The notes: generated from the sequence alone by a model not told the origin. Shown: positions 11,869 to 24,869, counted from the stretch's first letter. The stretch is DNA of 64,000 bases from Antitrichia curtipendula (GCA_951230915.1 OX579636.1:30501567-30565566); one strand, 5' to 3'. Numbers and translations: made by a program.

Positions 11869-12649
11869 CATTTCCAAAGAATTTTGGATTACTTGAAACA
11901 ATGTTACGATTGGTTGGAGGTTGGAGGCAAAAAACAAAAGAAATTGATTCAAAAAGAAAATTGTTTGTTGTTTTTGTTTATCTCTTATGCAACCAGCAAT
12001 GTTTTTTGACTTACATACTTTTTAGCCCAATTATCTTGAATTAAGATTTGTGAAATAGTTTTGCAAAAAAATTGAATTGTTTTTTGACAAGTTATGCGAA
12101 TGACTATATATTTTTCAATGCACTCAAAATGCCAAGTTGACCAGTCAAGCTTAGTCTGCTACATGGGTAAATTTTCTGCTACCCACCATATTGAATTGAC
12201 TCAACATTCGAAAAGGCACCGTACATGGAAACAATGCCTAATGTATTGAGGAAAATTTGCTTTTGTAATGCAAAATTTGCTTGTTGAATAATCTTCTTGC
12301 AGAGTCTCTAGACTTGGCCTGTTTGTCTGCATCAGGCCGGGAGAGTCACAAAGTGGATAAATGGCCATCTGTTTATGCTTCCACTACATCCGTGATTTGT
12401 TGGAAATGGTGCAAAATTGCGGCTGATTGTTTGGGATTTGCTCAAGAGCTCACAAGGTTCGCCTTTACACAACAGACTACTCCTCAATGGTGAGCTAAGT
12501 TATGGCCAGAAGCCAGTGTCAAAAGGAATCTCACCTCTCAAACTTAATTATCCCGGAAAGGTCTACAATGATCCTTAAATCAGGTTACTTGTTTTGTTTG
12601 TTACATCGAGATCTACGGAACTGTGTGTCCACGGGTTGCATTCTTGGCA

Positions 12650-13059
12650 AGGTAGTATGCTCTTAAATTGACCATTTAAGGGCTGGTCCGCCTTTTCCAT
12701 AGGCTTCCGTAGACAGAAATATTTTTAGATCATTTTTCAGAAAAAGAAAAACAGATGTGGAACCTAACACAAGTGGTTTTGTATTTTTCCAAGCATTTTT
12801 GAATTACTTATAAATTTTCAAAGATTCAGGACATAGGCACCTATTTGTGAACATAGGTCTTCCAAAATTAGTCCACTTGCAACTTGTAAAGAGATGTGCA
12901 GAAATCAAAAACAATGATTGGCTCTTGCAATAGAAAATCAGTTTTTCCTCAATGCATTCAATTGCTAAACTGGTCCATTTAAGGATCACCTCCTCTCCAT
13001 TCTCCACCTAATAATAGGGGCAGTTTGAAGAAGATGGGCGCTTTTACAGCACACTACCT
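12650..13059. mobile_element. Family E MITE, copy 1 (410 bp)
   Basis: The ends are AAGGTAGTATGCTCTTAAA on the left and, in reverse complement, AAGGTAGTGTGCTGTAAAA on the right, 16 of 19 identical. TA follows the right end; the left flank is CA. The element is related to the one at 58569-59185, lying in the opposite orientation. Non-coding. Confidence 0.75.
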
Positions 13060-13071
13060 TACTGCCGGAAA

Positions 13072-13210
13072 GCCCTTTGTAAGTAGAGGTGCACGGGGTT
13101 TGATTCATGGCGTTTTGACTCACGATGTAAAAGTTGTGAATTTTTGAGTTAATTGGAAATTTTTCTTTTACTTTTATTTTGACTATGGCAACGGCATAGG
13201 GCACACTAGT
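13072..13210 (-). repeat. Family F dispersed repeat, copy 1
   Basis: On the minus strand it begins ACTAGTGTGCCCTATGCCGT, then a TGCCATAGTCAAAATAAAAG motif. Next comes the module in which a TTTACATCGTGAGTCAAA-like segment is followed by a purine-rich AAAGCC. The same order is seen at 34478, 38942, 39281 and elsewhere. Confidence 0.65.
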
Positions 13211-13679
13211 TTACTTAAATTTCAAACTCCTTCACTTTGTATGCTTTCATTTTGAAACTCTATATGAATGAAGTTTCTTATAAATATTTTTGAAAGATGA
13301 AATCCCATATCTTCTACACGTCATAATTTTATAAAAAAATTGTGAAAAAAAACTGAAATCATTATGGATTTTGGTAGAAAAGCTGAACAAAAATGATATT
13401 AAATACAAAAAATGGTGTAAGTATTTGAAATTCCAACCACAGGTGCATATTATAATGCAAAGCACCATGATGGTGTAAACCCAAACCTTCCATGCCATTT
13501 TATAAATAGACAATCACTAAATAGTGATTACAGGCCCAAATTCAAATCGCAATAAGTTTTTTCAATTTTAAGGAATTTTTAATTTCAAAGAATTTCCGAA
13601 TTTTCAAATAGCAGTTGGAACTAAGACTTCATAATTTTCAATTTGTTATTAATTGGGCTAAAAGTAAAAGATAATTTTT

Positions 13680-14018
13680 ATGGTTGAAATTCACTTCAAG
13701 AGCAAAGAGCTAGAAATTGCCAAAATAATCTACAAGGCTATTATATTGCTTCATCAATCAAATGCACCTCTAAATCATGCATCATTATTGAAAATTCTTG
13801 ACCTTGGTAGAGCATTGCCACCCTTGGACACCAAAGCCAAGCTAGCTTTTGATATGTCCAAGTTGGAAATGGTTCCTTGTACTTCAACAAAGCCAAAAAG
13901 AAATTGGCCATCCACTCTAAAAATAACAAATTTGGCATGGAATTTTAGAGTATTATTCATCACCTTGGACGTGCCCTCAAATTCTGCATTCACTATTGAG
14001 ATCTCCTACATTCCATAA
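13680..14018 (+). other. 112-codon open reading frame, unrecognised
   Basis: This is an uninterrupted frame with an ATG in an AT-rich region. The translation has ordinary composition (it includes DLGRALPPLDTKAKLAFDMS), but no domain, signal or membrane segment is evident. Overlapping minus-strand frames are also open here (13741-13938 and 13775-13993), so openness on one strand is weak evidence. It may be a fragment of a decayed element or chance. Confidence 0.15.
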
Positions 14019-14220
14019 TTCATTGGACAAAATCAACATGAATAGGATGTGGTGTGCCTTGATTACACTATCAGTATATAAACATTGCTTTGACGAGTTG
14101 GAAATGGAGAGTAAGAGTAGGACATGGACAAGTAGAAGGGACAAAACAAACGGTTTCATCACGACAAAAGAGGCTTGGCACGTCAGGTTTGGAGAGGTTT
14201 GAAGAGTCAAAGTGATGTTG

Positions 14221-14347
14221 TTATGCGACAAGGGACTCAAAAGTCTCCATTGATTGGCTTTCAAGGGTCATATAGAAACAATTGTTATGCGGCGGGGGAC
14301 TCAAAAGTCTCCATTGATTGGCTTTCAAGGATCATGTAGAAACAAAG
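14221..14347. repeat. 64-bp tandem duplication
   Basis: The unit starting TTATGCGACAAGGGACTC at 14221 is repeated from 14285 with a few substitutions (TTATGCGGCGGGGGACTC). Both copies carry the same CAAAAGTCTCCATTGATTGG core and a TAGAAACAA end. Confidence 0.9.
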
Positions 14348-15490
14348 AATGTCCCAACTATTCATCCTATCGAAGGACAATTTTCTTGACAATGACTGTG
14401 GCGATGGATTAGATACTGCTCAAGACTTCATAGGCCTGAGAGCATTACGGGCCATAATGCGATGTCTTAATAGTTCATCGCAAACGCCCATATCTACACT
14501 TTTTTGCAAATGGAAGGGTGTATAAAGAAGGACATCGTTATGAGATACACATTGCTTTTATGGAACTATCCAATGAAATGGTGACAGATTTGCCTTCAAA
14601 AAAGAGGCTTAGACATTTTATACGTTCTGTTGTTTCAATGTTATCCCCTTTCCACTGTTAGTTTTTTTGTTCCTAAATGCTGATTCTTTAATTTGTGAGT
14701 CACCGTCGACTGTGATGGCTTGACATTCACTGAAATTAACCTTGAATTCAATCCTCTCCAGGCAATCAAGGGAAGGGATATATCTCTTCTTCTTCTTCGC
14801 CTTCACGTTAGCTAAGCTTAGCTTTCCAGGCCTCTCCATCTCTCCCTAACTTATCTGGCCTTCAACAATGCTATGCAGGCAGTCTCCGCACAGTACTTTT
14901 TTTGTTTTTTCCCACCATTTTTGTTTTTATTGTGTATCAGTAGTCAACTCTAAAACTGACACTCCGTCTGCCTTCCGCCTTCCCTCCTCTGGCCTTCCCG
15001 TGGCCAGTCCCAAGGTGGGCCCATAGGGACTTCCCCGGCTCCGTCCTCTTATGACCAGAATCCAGACACGTCGAGGGTTGAGTTGCGGTCAAACATGAGC
15101 TTGTAGCCCTCCGCGGTTTGCCAAGCCCAGCGATGAGTGAGCGTGGCAGTCGTAACTTGGATGAGAATGAATATTGAAGGCATAAAGGAAGGTCAAGCCC
15201 CAATTCTGAGGAAGTACTGTACATTACATTACAGTCGATGGGGGAGTAGCTGCGCGCTTTCCTTTGGGCCAAGCCCACAGTCCGCCTCCAACCCGGCGAG
15301 CCTCACATGCACCTCCCATGTGTGCTCTCATAACGGCTCATGATTCTCTACAGTGGCGATCAGCGCTAAAAGAAATTGGATGCACGGGATCGCAAACTGT
15401 GACGTGGGACTGCCGCCGTTTCTTGTATGTAAACTTCCCCGCGTGGAGGTGCTTGCAATATACCATCAACTCTTCTTGGTGTTTTCCCAA

Positions 15491-15536
15491 GGGGGGGTGG
15501 GTGGGTGGGTGGGTGGGGGTGGGTGGGGGTGGGGGG
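15491..15536 (+). repeat. G-rich (GGGT)n tract with G-quadruplex potential
   Basis: It comprises at least eight runs of three or more G separated by single T residues over 46 bp, which meets the standard quadruplex pattern many times over. Confidence 0.9.
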
Positions 15537-15954
15537 ATTATAAAAAATTTATAAAAAAAATCTCTCATGCTGGTGGTGCGGAGTTTGACATTTCTTCCTC
15601 TTCTTCCTTTTTCACATTGCAACACATGGGCCAACATGGCCACCTTGGAGTGAGCTTGGCACTCAAGTTCCAGTGGAATCTTGACATCCTCACCTTATCT
15701 TTCCACAGGGGTAGTAAGGTGAGGTGAGGTATTCTGCTGCAGATTCATTTCAATGAATGATTTGGACACCCCATGTGCGAGATATTCCAAAGCTATCATA
15801 CAGCAGTTGCTAGGGATCTTATCTTTGGCAATTTGAATCAAACCAACTTGGGGGCCAAACAGAGACTGGAGCTGGCTGGTGTGGGAAACACAATGTAGGC
15901 TTCAATTGATGAAGCCTGTCGCGAGGTGTGGCCATGTCAGTCATGGACCACAAT

Positions 15955-15990
15955 GGGAGGGAGGGAGGGAGGGAGGGAGGGAAGGAGGGA
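15955..15990 (+). repeat. GGGA microsatellite
   Basis: About eight GGGA units with one interruption; also quadruplex-capable. Confidence 0.95.
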
Positions 15991-16175
15991 TGTTTTTCAT
16001 TGAATGAAAGGGGCATCTTATTACAATTGCACCGTACGACCTTCACTTGTCCCCTAGAACATGGGAGGGGATGTGGAGGGGATGTGCTGACCATGTTACT
16101 TGAACATGATAGCAGGGAAAGACTGTTGCTTTTTCCAATTTTATATGGTTTGTTTTGGATCCAATTTGCAGCTAC

Positions 16176-16728
16176 TTAACCCCTAAAGGATTATAAGGCC
16201 ATCACATGGCTTCCACAACTACGTTTATAATTCTTTTTTATATGTCAACATCACTAACAATCCATAAGAACAAAAAGACCCTAGATGATTTTCTTCGGTG
16301 AATCCGTTGGTGCAATCCAATCGAGAATGAAAAAGATATTGTGGGCCGTTACTTCACATTTTCATATCTTTTTTTCAACACCTCGAAATGATTTCAAGAG
16401 TATTGCACATCAATATTATGATGATATGCACTTGTGGGAAAAAAAATTAAAAAATTTGGAGCACTTTTGAGCATTCCAATTTCAATATTTTGAGTACTCC
16501 CTAATTTAACATCCTTCATCAGTCTTGTCAACAGTGGCATTTTCTCAAAAAAAAAATGCGATTTTGTTGGTCTTTTTTTTATTTTAGGAAAGCTAAATAA
16601 GTCTTATTTCATTTCAACGGTGGCAATCATCAAAATTATTCCACACAAATGAAGAGTTATGTTTGTTACCAGAGCTAGTTAAGAAACCAAGGACTATGCT
16701 CAAACACCCCCGGTCCTTTAGAAGTTAA
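16176..16728. mobile_element. Family A TTAA-bounded MITE, copy 1 (553 bp)
   Basis: It begins TTAACCCCTAAAGGA at 16176 and ends TCCTTTAGAAGTTAA at 16728, so the ends are inverted repeats with two mismatches and both outermost tetranucleotides are TTAA. The interior is AT-rich and non-coding, and differs from the long A copies. Confidence 0.7.
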
Positions 16729-17775
16729 TCACAAGTGTCTTTACTGGCTCCCAAATACAAATGTGGGTGTAATTGACACAAGGTAGCAGTACCCATAACC
16801 GTCTCCTCTAAAATCTAGAAAAATCTTGGGAAGTGAATAGATGTGATTACAAGGATGTACTACATCTAAAATATCAAATTTTAGTGTTGGTATTACAATA
16901 GGTGCATTTTCAATCATCTCTATAAAAATTCCCAACTTATACTCACAGTGTCCAAATAATACATTTGGAAGTGCACATGAATTATTTTTCTCTTGTTAGT
17001 AGGGGCCAATAAATTGTTGGATGTGTATTAGTAGATATCATGTCCAAAAACCTTTGATTGATGGTTATGGCCTTATGTGTGTAGCTACCTTATTTCTCTA
17101 TGTGAAATTCGCAGTACATGCAACACTTATTTTACAAACTTTGATTGATTGAAAATGTTTTTTTATTAACACATGTATTCACTCCACTAGGTCTAAGTTT
17201 TTCCTTTTTTTAGTTTTGTAGATATACTTGCAAATGCCTATAGGATCCAAGTAATACTATATTCTCTCTCTCTTTGTATTTTAACCCATAAAATTCCTTG
17301 GCATTGTGATCCATGAAAATTCTTTAAAAATGGTCACTTTTATATTAACATTTTTAAAGGAAAAAATATAAACAATGACAATTATAACCATAAGATCTTA
17401 GCCCTTTTGATTGCAAAGACGTTTCTTGGAAAACAGAATTATGAGTTTCTACATACAAAACCTTTCTCTTTTAAGGAAACATGGGATTGCATACACAGAA
17501 AACAAGAGGCAAATTGCATTTGTAAACGTTGTCGATATGCAATAGTATATTTCATATATTAGCACAAAGTGTGTTTTATTATTGTATTAGCATAATATTG
17601 GTGTATATAATGGTATTTGATGGTCTTCCACGATTTTAATTGCAATGATTCTTATAACACATAATGCAATGCAACATTTATTTAACCAACATCTTGGATA
17701 TGGTCAAATTTAAAGAAACTCAAAATTGCATACTTTGAGTGACCTTTGACTCCTTTTGAATGAAAGGATTTAATA
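16729..17775. other. AT-rich spacer
   Basis: No gene or repeat family is recognised. The short minus-strand frame at 16741-16935 has no motif. Confidence 0.4.
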
Positions 17776-18084
17776 AGGTGGGCACCTCCAACACCACCCC
17801 TTTTTTGCTACCATCCCTAGTCACTACCATTATACTCGTCAAATTTCCAAATTTTCTTGTTGGCAAGTGAAAGGAGGTTCCAATGCACCCAAGAATACAA
17901 CATAATTTCAATCCCATGTGCAAGAATTATAAAGCCTATTGTAGTCAAAGGTGTTTTTTTTTTCGGGAGGGGGGTATGTATTCAAAAATTGCTTCTTCCA
18001 CACGTTACATACATATTGATTTTGGAGATGAAACACCAGGTGATGATGGCGGTTTTGGCAGGGTGCGATTTTGGGTGCGTACTA
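17776..18084. mobile_element. Family C MITE, copy 2 (about 309 bp)
   Basis: TA at 17774-17775 is followed by AGGTGGGCACCTCC. Inner blocks shared with the other copies include GTCAAATTT, the TTGTTGGCAAGTGAAAGGAG block with GTTCCAATGCACC after it, and ATATTGATTTTGGAGATG. The right end is degraded around 18081 (GGGTGCGTACTA). Confidence 0.75.
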
Positions 18085-18446
18085 GTTCCAACCCACCCAC
18101 CCACCTTTGGTAGTAAGTGGCGGTGTCGTAGTTTCCTTCTTTTTTATTTTTTTTCCACCCTATTGCGATGGCTAGGCTGTCGTGTTCTTAAGTTGCTGAT
18201 GTTGAAATTTCAGCCAAGCCCGTCGGTCGTGACCTCGACTGAAGTTCCTCCAGGGCTGTTAAGTTATCATTGTCGTGCTTTTTGAATTTGTGGAGCTCCA
18301 TGTTTTCATTGCCTAGCCCGTGGTCCAGACTAGATACTTCAACAAGTTCCAAAGCAAATTGCATCATGTTCACTTGGCAATCATGTAAGTTATGTAATAA
18401 GTCCAAGAGCTTTTCTCCCACACCCAGTCACCCACTTGAAAATGTC

Positions 18447-18701
18447 GGCCAGGGAGGGTTGACCCATGTATTGCCCCCCCCATCAAAAAGTAAATGTAAA
18501 CATTGCCCCCCCTATATTATGCCGCTTGAATTTTATATTTTCATCATGGCTCCGGGCTCATGTGGGGACCTCTGATTGCAAATATGAATTCAGAATTTAC
18601 AAATTTCATCATGTGCGGCAAATAAATTAAAAAATTCCAGTGTTTTCCTGCAGGGGTAAAACACGAACACGAGGCCCTACATGGGTCAATCCTCCCTGGC
18701 C
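18447..18701. mobile_element. Family H MITE, copy 1 (255 bp)
   Basis: The left end is GGCCAGGGAGGGTTGACCCA and the right end in reverse complement is GGCCAGGGAGGATTGACCCA, so the TIR has one mismatch in at least 20 bases. Flanks are CTTGAAAATGTC (18435-18446) and CTTGAATGTC (18702-18711), a probable target duplication of 9-10 bp with a 2-base indel, the size made by Mutator-like elements. A C-run pair lies in the interior. Confidence 0.8.
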
Positions 18702-18711
18702 CTTGAATGTC

Positions 18712-20446
18712 TGCTGTGCCTAGTCACTAGAATGATCTGTTCCCACAAACTTGGGGTGACTTCCCTTTGAAGTGAGCTTACTTGGCCCAAACATGGCCCT
18801 GTCATTTCTTGCTCCACAAGGGACAGACACAGCCTAATAAAAACATCAGGTGCAAATTGTGCACACCTGAAATTAGAATAAATGGGCAGGATGTGACACA
18901 GCTTGGGTGGATTGGTTAACGTATTCCAGAGGAAACTGGGGAACCATGTGACGCACAGAAACATTCTTGAAATTGAAAATAATACAGAGATTCTTCAGGA
19001 TTCTGGAAATACAAATAATTTCTTAGAATTGAACAAATCACCTCTTTGTATGCATATCTATCTATCTATATATGAAACATTAGGGGTAGTCACAGCCCCT
19101 CCAAGAATTGTCCGCTTCTCGGAGATTGGACGTGTGGCTTTGTGTAATTGGTTTCCCGTTGTTTGGGGATCGCTCAAGTTTTGAGGTTCAGGTGCGCAAG
19201 TGAAGAAATGGACTTGGATAGCATTTTTCCAAAGAAAACTTGGTCCTATTTGCTCTCCCTAGAAACCCAACACTGCAACTTCCTAGTCAACTAATGACTC
19301 TTTGTAGATCCCCCCCCCCAAGACATTTCATGTTCAGGCCTTGTCAAACTTCATTAGATTTTTACATTAAAACACACATTTCAAAATTTTGATATTTTTT
19401 ACATATATTAATATATGTGAAAAAAATTATCTCATTCTTTTCATAGTTAAAAATATAAAATTGAACTTTATATGATTTTTTAAATAAATTTCTTTATAAA
19501 AATCATAGTAATTACAAAATGCTTAAAATAGTATAAAATTTAAAAAACATTAAAAATAATAGTGACAAACATCAAGGTATATAATTGATTTATTCCTCAA
19601 GTTCACACCAAGAGAAATGTGATAGAAAAAATTCAGGAGCGATGTATTTTGAGCTTTCAAGATGCTATCTTTAAATTGTCACAAAGTTTACAATTTGAAA
19701 AGATTTGAAAATAACTAAAATGAAGTAAAAAGTAGATTATTGGAGCTACTTTTTTTTCCTAAGCTTAAGAACATTTAAAATCAAGAACTATGTGAAAATT
19801 CGTGTTTTGATTTTCAAAATTTATGGGGGCTTGCAATGTCCTTTTAGGGTTAAACTAAATTCACTCTTAGAAATTTAAGGAGAGATTATCTATATATTGC
19901 ATATGTGGGTAATTCTTATGCTCTTTACACACACAACACTCTTACCTATGACCTTGAAGTCAATTTCTCACCATCAACCTAAATTTAGCATTTGGCAAAT
20001 ATTTGGCAAAATTTTAATATGTGGAGAATGTTCTTCCTTTAGACTTTAGACAAATTTTAGCGATTTCTCATAGTGCAATGTGTAAAGAAAAGTAAATTGA
20101 TCAAAACACATGTTATAATAATATAATTTTCATACTGAAAGTGAATATATTGGAATAATTAATTTATGTTTAAATTATGTATAAGAAATATTCACAAAAT
20201 GCACAAAAGGAAAAATGAATGAGAAATAGAAAATATTTGAAATTTGGATTCTAAAGTTCTTATGTGTCGAGCTTGCAATTGTAACAGTTCACTAAATTTT
20301 TTGGAATTTAAAAAATTGAAATAATAAATTGAAACTCATCAGATTCTATTTTTTTTTGTTTAAATCATTTACAAAAATTATCTATTTTGAAAACTAGAAT
20401 TGAATTTGACCTTGGTGCATCTAATTTCTGGATGCTAGGCCATTAG
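18712..20446. other. AT-rich spacer
   Basis: A short TCTA microsatellite (19052-19066) and a C10 run (19311-19320) are present. A family-A-like end (TCCTTTTAGGGTTAA) stands at about 19839-19853 without a partner. No gene is seen. Confidence 0.4.
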
Positions 20447-21801
20447 GAATTACCCCCATAAAGGTTTTTGACTATGTTTTCACTAAGAACACTCCAAAAC
20501 TGCCATTTCTTGTATAAGTACCAAATTTTAGGAAAAAAATATTTTTGGGCACACATAATAGTATAATCTTGTAGTGTGTTGGTTTGAAAAGATGTAGAAA
20601 AATTTCAGAAATTTTCACTACATAGATTGCAAGATGTTAACATTTGAAGTGACAAAAATCATATTTTTTGCCCTGCAAAAAGTTAGGAAGTTGCACTTCA
20701 CAAGGTCACATTTGTATGAAAAAATGTCCAAAATGGTGGTGCTTCTGTGAATTCATTCTTCAAGGCAAGTTAGCTACATGCTGGAAAATTTTCAGATCAT
20801 TTGAAATCATACAACATATAGGAAAAAAAATAGTAAATAAAAAGAAGTAGAAAATGATTCAAAATACAAAATTGTTGAGAATTTGGTTATGGAATTGAAA
20901 AGTTCCAATCCAGTGGTTTTAATGTTGTAATAAACAATTTACATCCTATAATTTTATTTTTTTCAAGAAATATTGAATATTGAGTTAAATAAAGGACTTC
21001 AAAGTTTAGGTCGAGGTAGAGATTCCATAGTTCATAGAAAATTACATATCATTTAACCCCTAAAACCCCGAGGGTGTTTTCTGCCAAAAAACACTCAAAA
21101 CTACCACTTCTGTTGTATTCACTTAAGGAAACCAATTTTTTTGTTTTTTTGGAAATTTAATCGTAGGATCTTGTACTTAACTTGTTTGAGATCATGTAGT
21201 AAAAATTTCATCAAATTTCACCGTACGGATTGGAAGATATTAGCATTCAAAGTTGAACAAAAAGTTTTTTTTCAAGAAGATACTTAAATTGCCCTAAAAA
21301 CTAAGATTGTCCATAACTTTCTCATCCCTAGTCCAAATAGAATGAATCAAAGCTTCACGTATAGTTAAGAACATAACCTTTTAGGAAAAAAATTCAAAAA
21401 AATTATTTTGACTTTTTGTAATTTTTTTTGGGCTGCCCACCAATCTCCATTTCTTGCTCATTGTGCCATAACTTTTTCATCCGGCATCCGATTGAAACAA
21501 AAATTATATATCCACAAAGATCTTGCAAAGCTACACAACCTCAAAAAATCTCAAAAAAATTCACTTCAAATTGAGACAATAGGAACCTACCCGGACCCAA
21601 ATTGTCCCCCGAAAGTACAAGCAGGGTTTTAGGGGTTAATAGCTTTTTAACCATGAAGTCAAAAGTTATGAAAAATGTTGGACTCTGAAGCTATTCCTTG
21701 GGCATGTGTTGTGTGGAAAAAATAAAAAAAATTCCATTTGTAGTAAGTTGTCCAAAATTGCTATGTTGCCAACAAATGTTGTTAGGTCCTTTAAGGATTA
21801 A
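20447..21801. mobile_element. Family A element, outer copy interrupted by a second copy
   Basis: The left part (20449-20510: CCCCCATAAAGG, then GAACACTCCAAAACTGCCAT) matches the left end of other A copies. The right part ends GGTCCTTTAAGGATTAA at 21801. Between them, 21053-21639 is a complete younger A copy, so this is self-family nesting. The outer termini are degenerate. Confidence 0.55.
21053..21639. mobile_element. Family A TTAA-bounded MITE, copy 2, nested (587 bp)
   Basis: It starts TTAACCCCTAAAACCCCGAG and ends GGGTTTTAGGGGTTAA; sixteen terminal bases are perfect inverted repeats including TTAA. Near the left end is an AACACTCAAAACTACCAC block. Near the right end is GACCCAAATTGTCCCCCGAA, both hallmarks of the family. 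No coding frame of note. Confidence 0.85.
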
Positions 21802-24581
21802 TAAATATATGAAAATTTTCATATATCATAGTATTCTTGAACCAATTGGAAGATGGTGGAAAGTCAAATGAATATCAAAGAATAGAAGATAACTTATAAA
21901 AGCATTAAAAAAAATCATTATTATTGCAAATATTATTGCAAAAATCAAATTATCTTTCTTTTATTTATCATTGCACTTGTAGCACGATATAATTTCATTG
22001 TTAAAGGTCAATCCCAAACTGAATTTTTTTTATTTTTTTTAGAGATATTAAGAATAGCTTCTCCAATATTCAACTATAATAAAACTTTTTGAATATATGA
22101 TTTATGCATTGGAAAATTCATTAGAATTTTTGTCCAATGTCTTGAAGTTGTGGGTTGCCTTGAACATGGCGGAAGTTCATCAATGACTGGTCATTTGTTC
22201 AAGCTTCATAATGCCTATATCAAAAAGATTTTCAAAGCCAAGTTTAGATTGTCATTTAAGGATTGACTTGAATTTATTTTTGATAGTATTGAAGGAAGTA
22301 GCAATGTGCAAAAATGAAGATATTCTATTTGGAGTGTATAGCATCTAATTACCTACCACTTGATTTGATATTTTGCTTTATAGCAAGATCATTAATAAAT
22401 AAATAAATTTTAACCTTCCATATTGTCAATTTGAGACAATCATCAGTTATATACATAACATCTTGCCACACCTAGACTATCAAATTAATGTGCTATAATT
22501 TAACAGCTACATTTTAGGATTCCTCCAACTTCTTTTTTCCTACTTTTACACACCAAAAGTATTCCATAAAATGAATTGACAAATCACAAGTCAAATTTTA
22601 TACTAAATTAACAAAACTTAGATTATATATGTCTAGATCCTTTAAAACTCACAATTAAGTTTACAAGCCAATTTTGTAAATTTGAAACATTATGTCAAAA
22701 AATGAACTATTCAATGAATTTGATAATTGTACTCTACAATATTAGTACAAATTCATTAGAATTTAGTAATTATGTAAATTTAAAAGGCGCACTAATATGA
22801 GAGTTTATAATATTTTAGATAAAGACAACATAATGTGTTGCAAGCTATTTTAAAAGTATCTTAAATAGAGTGCTTGTCATCAAACTTTCATTCAATTTTC
22901 ATCCAATTTAATCTAAGATTCACTGACAATCATCTAATCCTCATCTAAAATTAATCCAAATGTATGTACTAAATAGACTACATTCATCCAAAATTCATTC
23001 AATTAGTAAAAGGAATTCTTGCACCATTTGAATAAATTTGGATAAAATAATTATGTTAATTATAACCATTTGTATTAGTTATAATAAATTGCAAAATGAT
23101 TGGAGACTTCAACTTCTAAATGTTAAACCATACACTAGATAGATGATGAATATAGATGATGTAGGGATTCATCATCCACCTATTAATCCCTACATGAATG
23201 GAATATATTGTGGACAATTTTTTTAAGTTGCCTTCTTGTGCATCAAGTAAAAAGATTTAAAATAAATAAAAATTCAAATACACACAGTTATTATATACTA
23301 CTATACAAATGTGAAGAAATTTTTTACCGCAGAGATTGAAAGATTACAGTGTTTGAAGTTAGGAGGAAAAAATCCTTTTCACCCCTACCAAATAGGGCTA
23401 AGATTTTGACTCCTTTGGAGTGAGATTTTGCACCAAACTTATTTTTTCGACAACTACATTCTTTATCATGTTAGTTACATAATTGCCAAGTGTTTTAAGT
23501 AAATTAAAATGAAGGATGAGGACAAATTGCTTGAAGCTTCCCATCCTACTTGAAAACTTTGGATAAACATAGTTCTTAATTAAAACACCTTATTAGCAAA
23601 AAGATTTAATTCCCACAAAGGATATTCATTCAAATTTGACTTTGTATGACATTTGTCCTTTAGGAGTTAATGCTCATTGTAGAAGCATTAAGTAATATTG
23701 TGTAATACACTTAAGTGCACAATTGAGTGTTAGTTTTACAAGTTTGTGGTCAAAAGGAATTGCATTATCTATAATGTGTGAAATATAAAAAGTCAATTTT
23801 AGTTACAAAGTTTTAAGAGAAAGAAACAAGTATCGTAAGTAAAGGTATGATTCGACATCCAGATGCCAAATTAAATTTCCACGTTAGATTCTCAGTGGTC
23901 CATGTCACCTTACACCATTTACAAAATGACACGCGACACTTTTTTTACAAAAATGACTTACTTTCTGTTGGATCTAACCTTTGTGTAGGATAGTGGCAAT
24001 ACTTCTTGATTGAATTAGTACGAAAGTGCACCGTCTAGAATTATATTGAAACTTTAATTGTGGAACCGTATGCAAAAAATTTGGTGCTCAATTTTTGTTG
24101 GGGAGTGTGGATTGCGCTATGTTAGTATGCCTAAACATATTGCAACTGTTCTAGCCTCTTAAGGAAGGTGGATATGTTTTGGAGTATTTGATATTATGTG
24201 TGCAAAATTGAGTCAGTAGACTCTATCATGTGAATTTGAGTTTTTATTTTAGTACTTTGTTTGCCATGCGCTAAATTCAAACTTTGCTACAATGTTTTTT
24301 TTGTCTTCTATACTCTTCCAATCAACTTTCATTTCCTCATTCTACTTCTTCAATCTCAAGCAATCTGTTTTGAAATCAAGATTACGTTTCAGAACATACA
24401 TTTAATAATATTGCACATGAGAGCATATGATCAACAAAAAGAAGAAGGAATGATCCATTTCCCACCATTTATTCCAATTTTTTGACAAGGATTTTATTGT
24501 CTTCTGTTTGAGCATTTAGGGGACAAAATTTGAATAACGATCTGTCAAGGTGATTTAAAAAAAAAGTTACAGGTCGCTGTA
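21802..24581. other. AT-rich spacer, 2.8 kb
   Basis: No gene or defined repeat is recognised. One family-A-like end (CTTTAGGAGTTAA at about 23659-23671) lacks a partner. Confidence 0.4.
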
Positions 24582-24862
24582 AGGTAGGCACCCCCAAAAT
24601 GGCACCTGACCATTAACAGCCCCAAAGTGCCATCAACAGGTTGTGTACATTTTCAAAATCAGTTATGTACCTATTTGGATGGAGCACTTTCAGAAACAAA
24701 CTTTGACCCTTAATAACTTTTGCATACGGTGTCCAAATGCCACGTTCTCTGGTGCGTTGGAACCTCCTTTCACTTGCCAACAATAATATATGAAAATTTG
24801 ACCAGTCTAGAAGGATTAACTAGGCTCAGTAGCAAAAGTGGCGGTTTGGGGTGTACCCACCT
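24582..24862. mobile_element. Family C MITE, copy 3 (281 bp)
   Basis: It is flanked by TA on both sides (24580-24581 and 24863-24864). The ends are AGGTAGGCACCCCCAAAA and, in reverse complement, AGGTGGGTACACCCCAAA. It is the cleanest copy of the family and is nearly collinear, in inverted orientation, with 60851-61125. Non-coding. It lies seven bases from a family G element. Confidence 0.9.
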
Positions 24863-24869
24863 TAAGTTA

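Larger units (their letters stand above)
8108..12649. other. Spacer with low-complexity DNA and partial repeats
   Basis: It contains a C12/A12 homopolymer junction (8430-8454), an A/G-rich tract (8575-8640), an open 55-codon plus-strand stretch from 8773 with no recognisable motif, a GATA microsatellite and a divergent inverted repeat (both listed separately), and one end of a family A element at 11865. No gene is identified. Confidence 0.5.
14348..16175. other. GC-richer island without a recognised gene
   Basis: From about 14.9 to 16.1 kb the base composition shifts toward G+C. Short frames are open on both strands, for example 14937-15278 minus, but none shows a domain and most run through simple repeats. 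It could contain diverged exons or a promoter of an unseen gene. G-runs at 15491 and 15955 are listed separately. Confidence 0.35.

Noticed and set aside
15338..15727. Frames of 101 and 124 codons over the G-rich tract
   Set aside because: Both run through the GGGT repeat, giving a proline/threonine/histidine or glycine/tryptophan run; low-complexity artefact.
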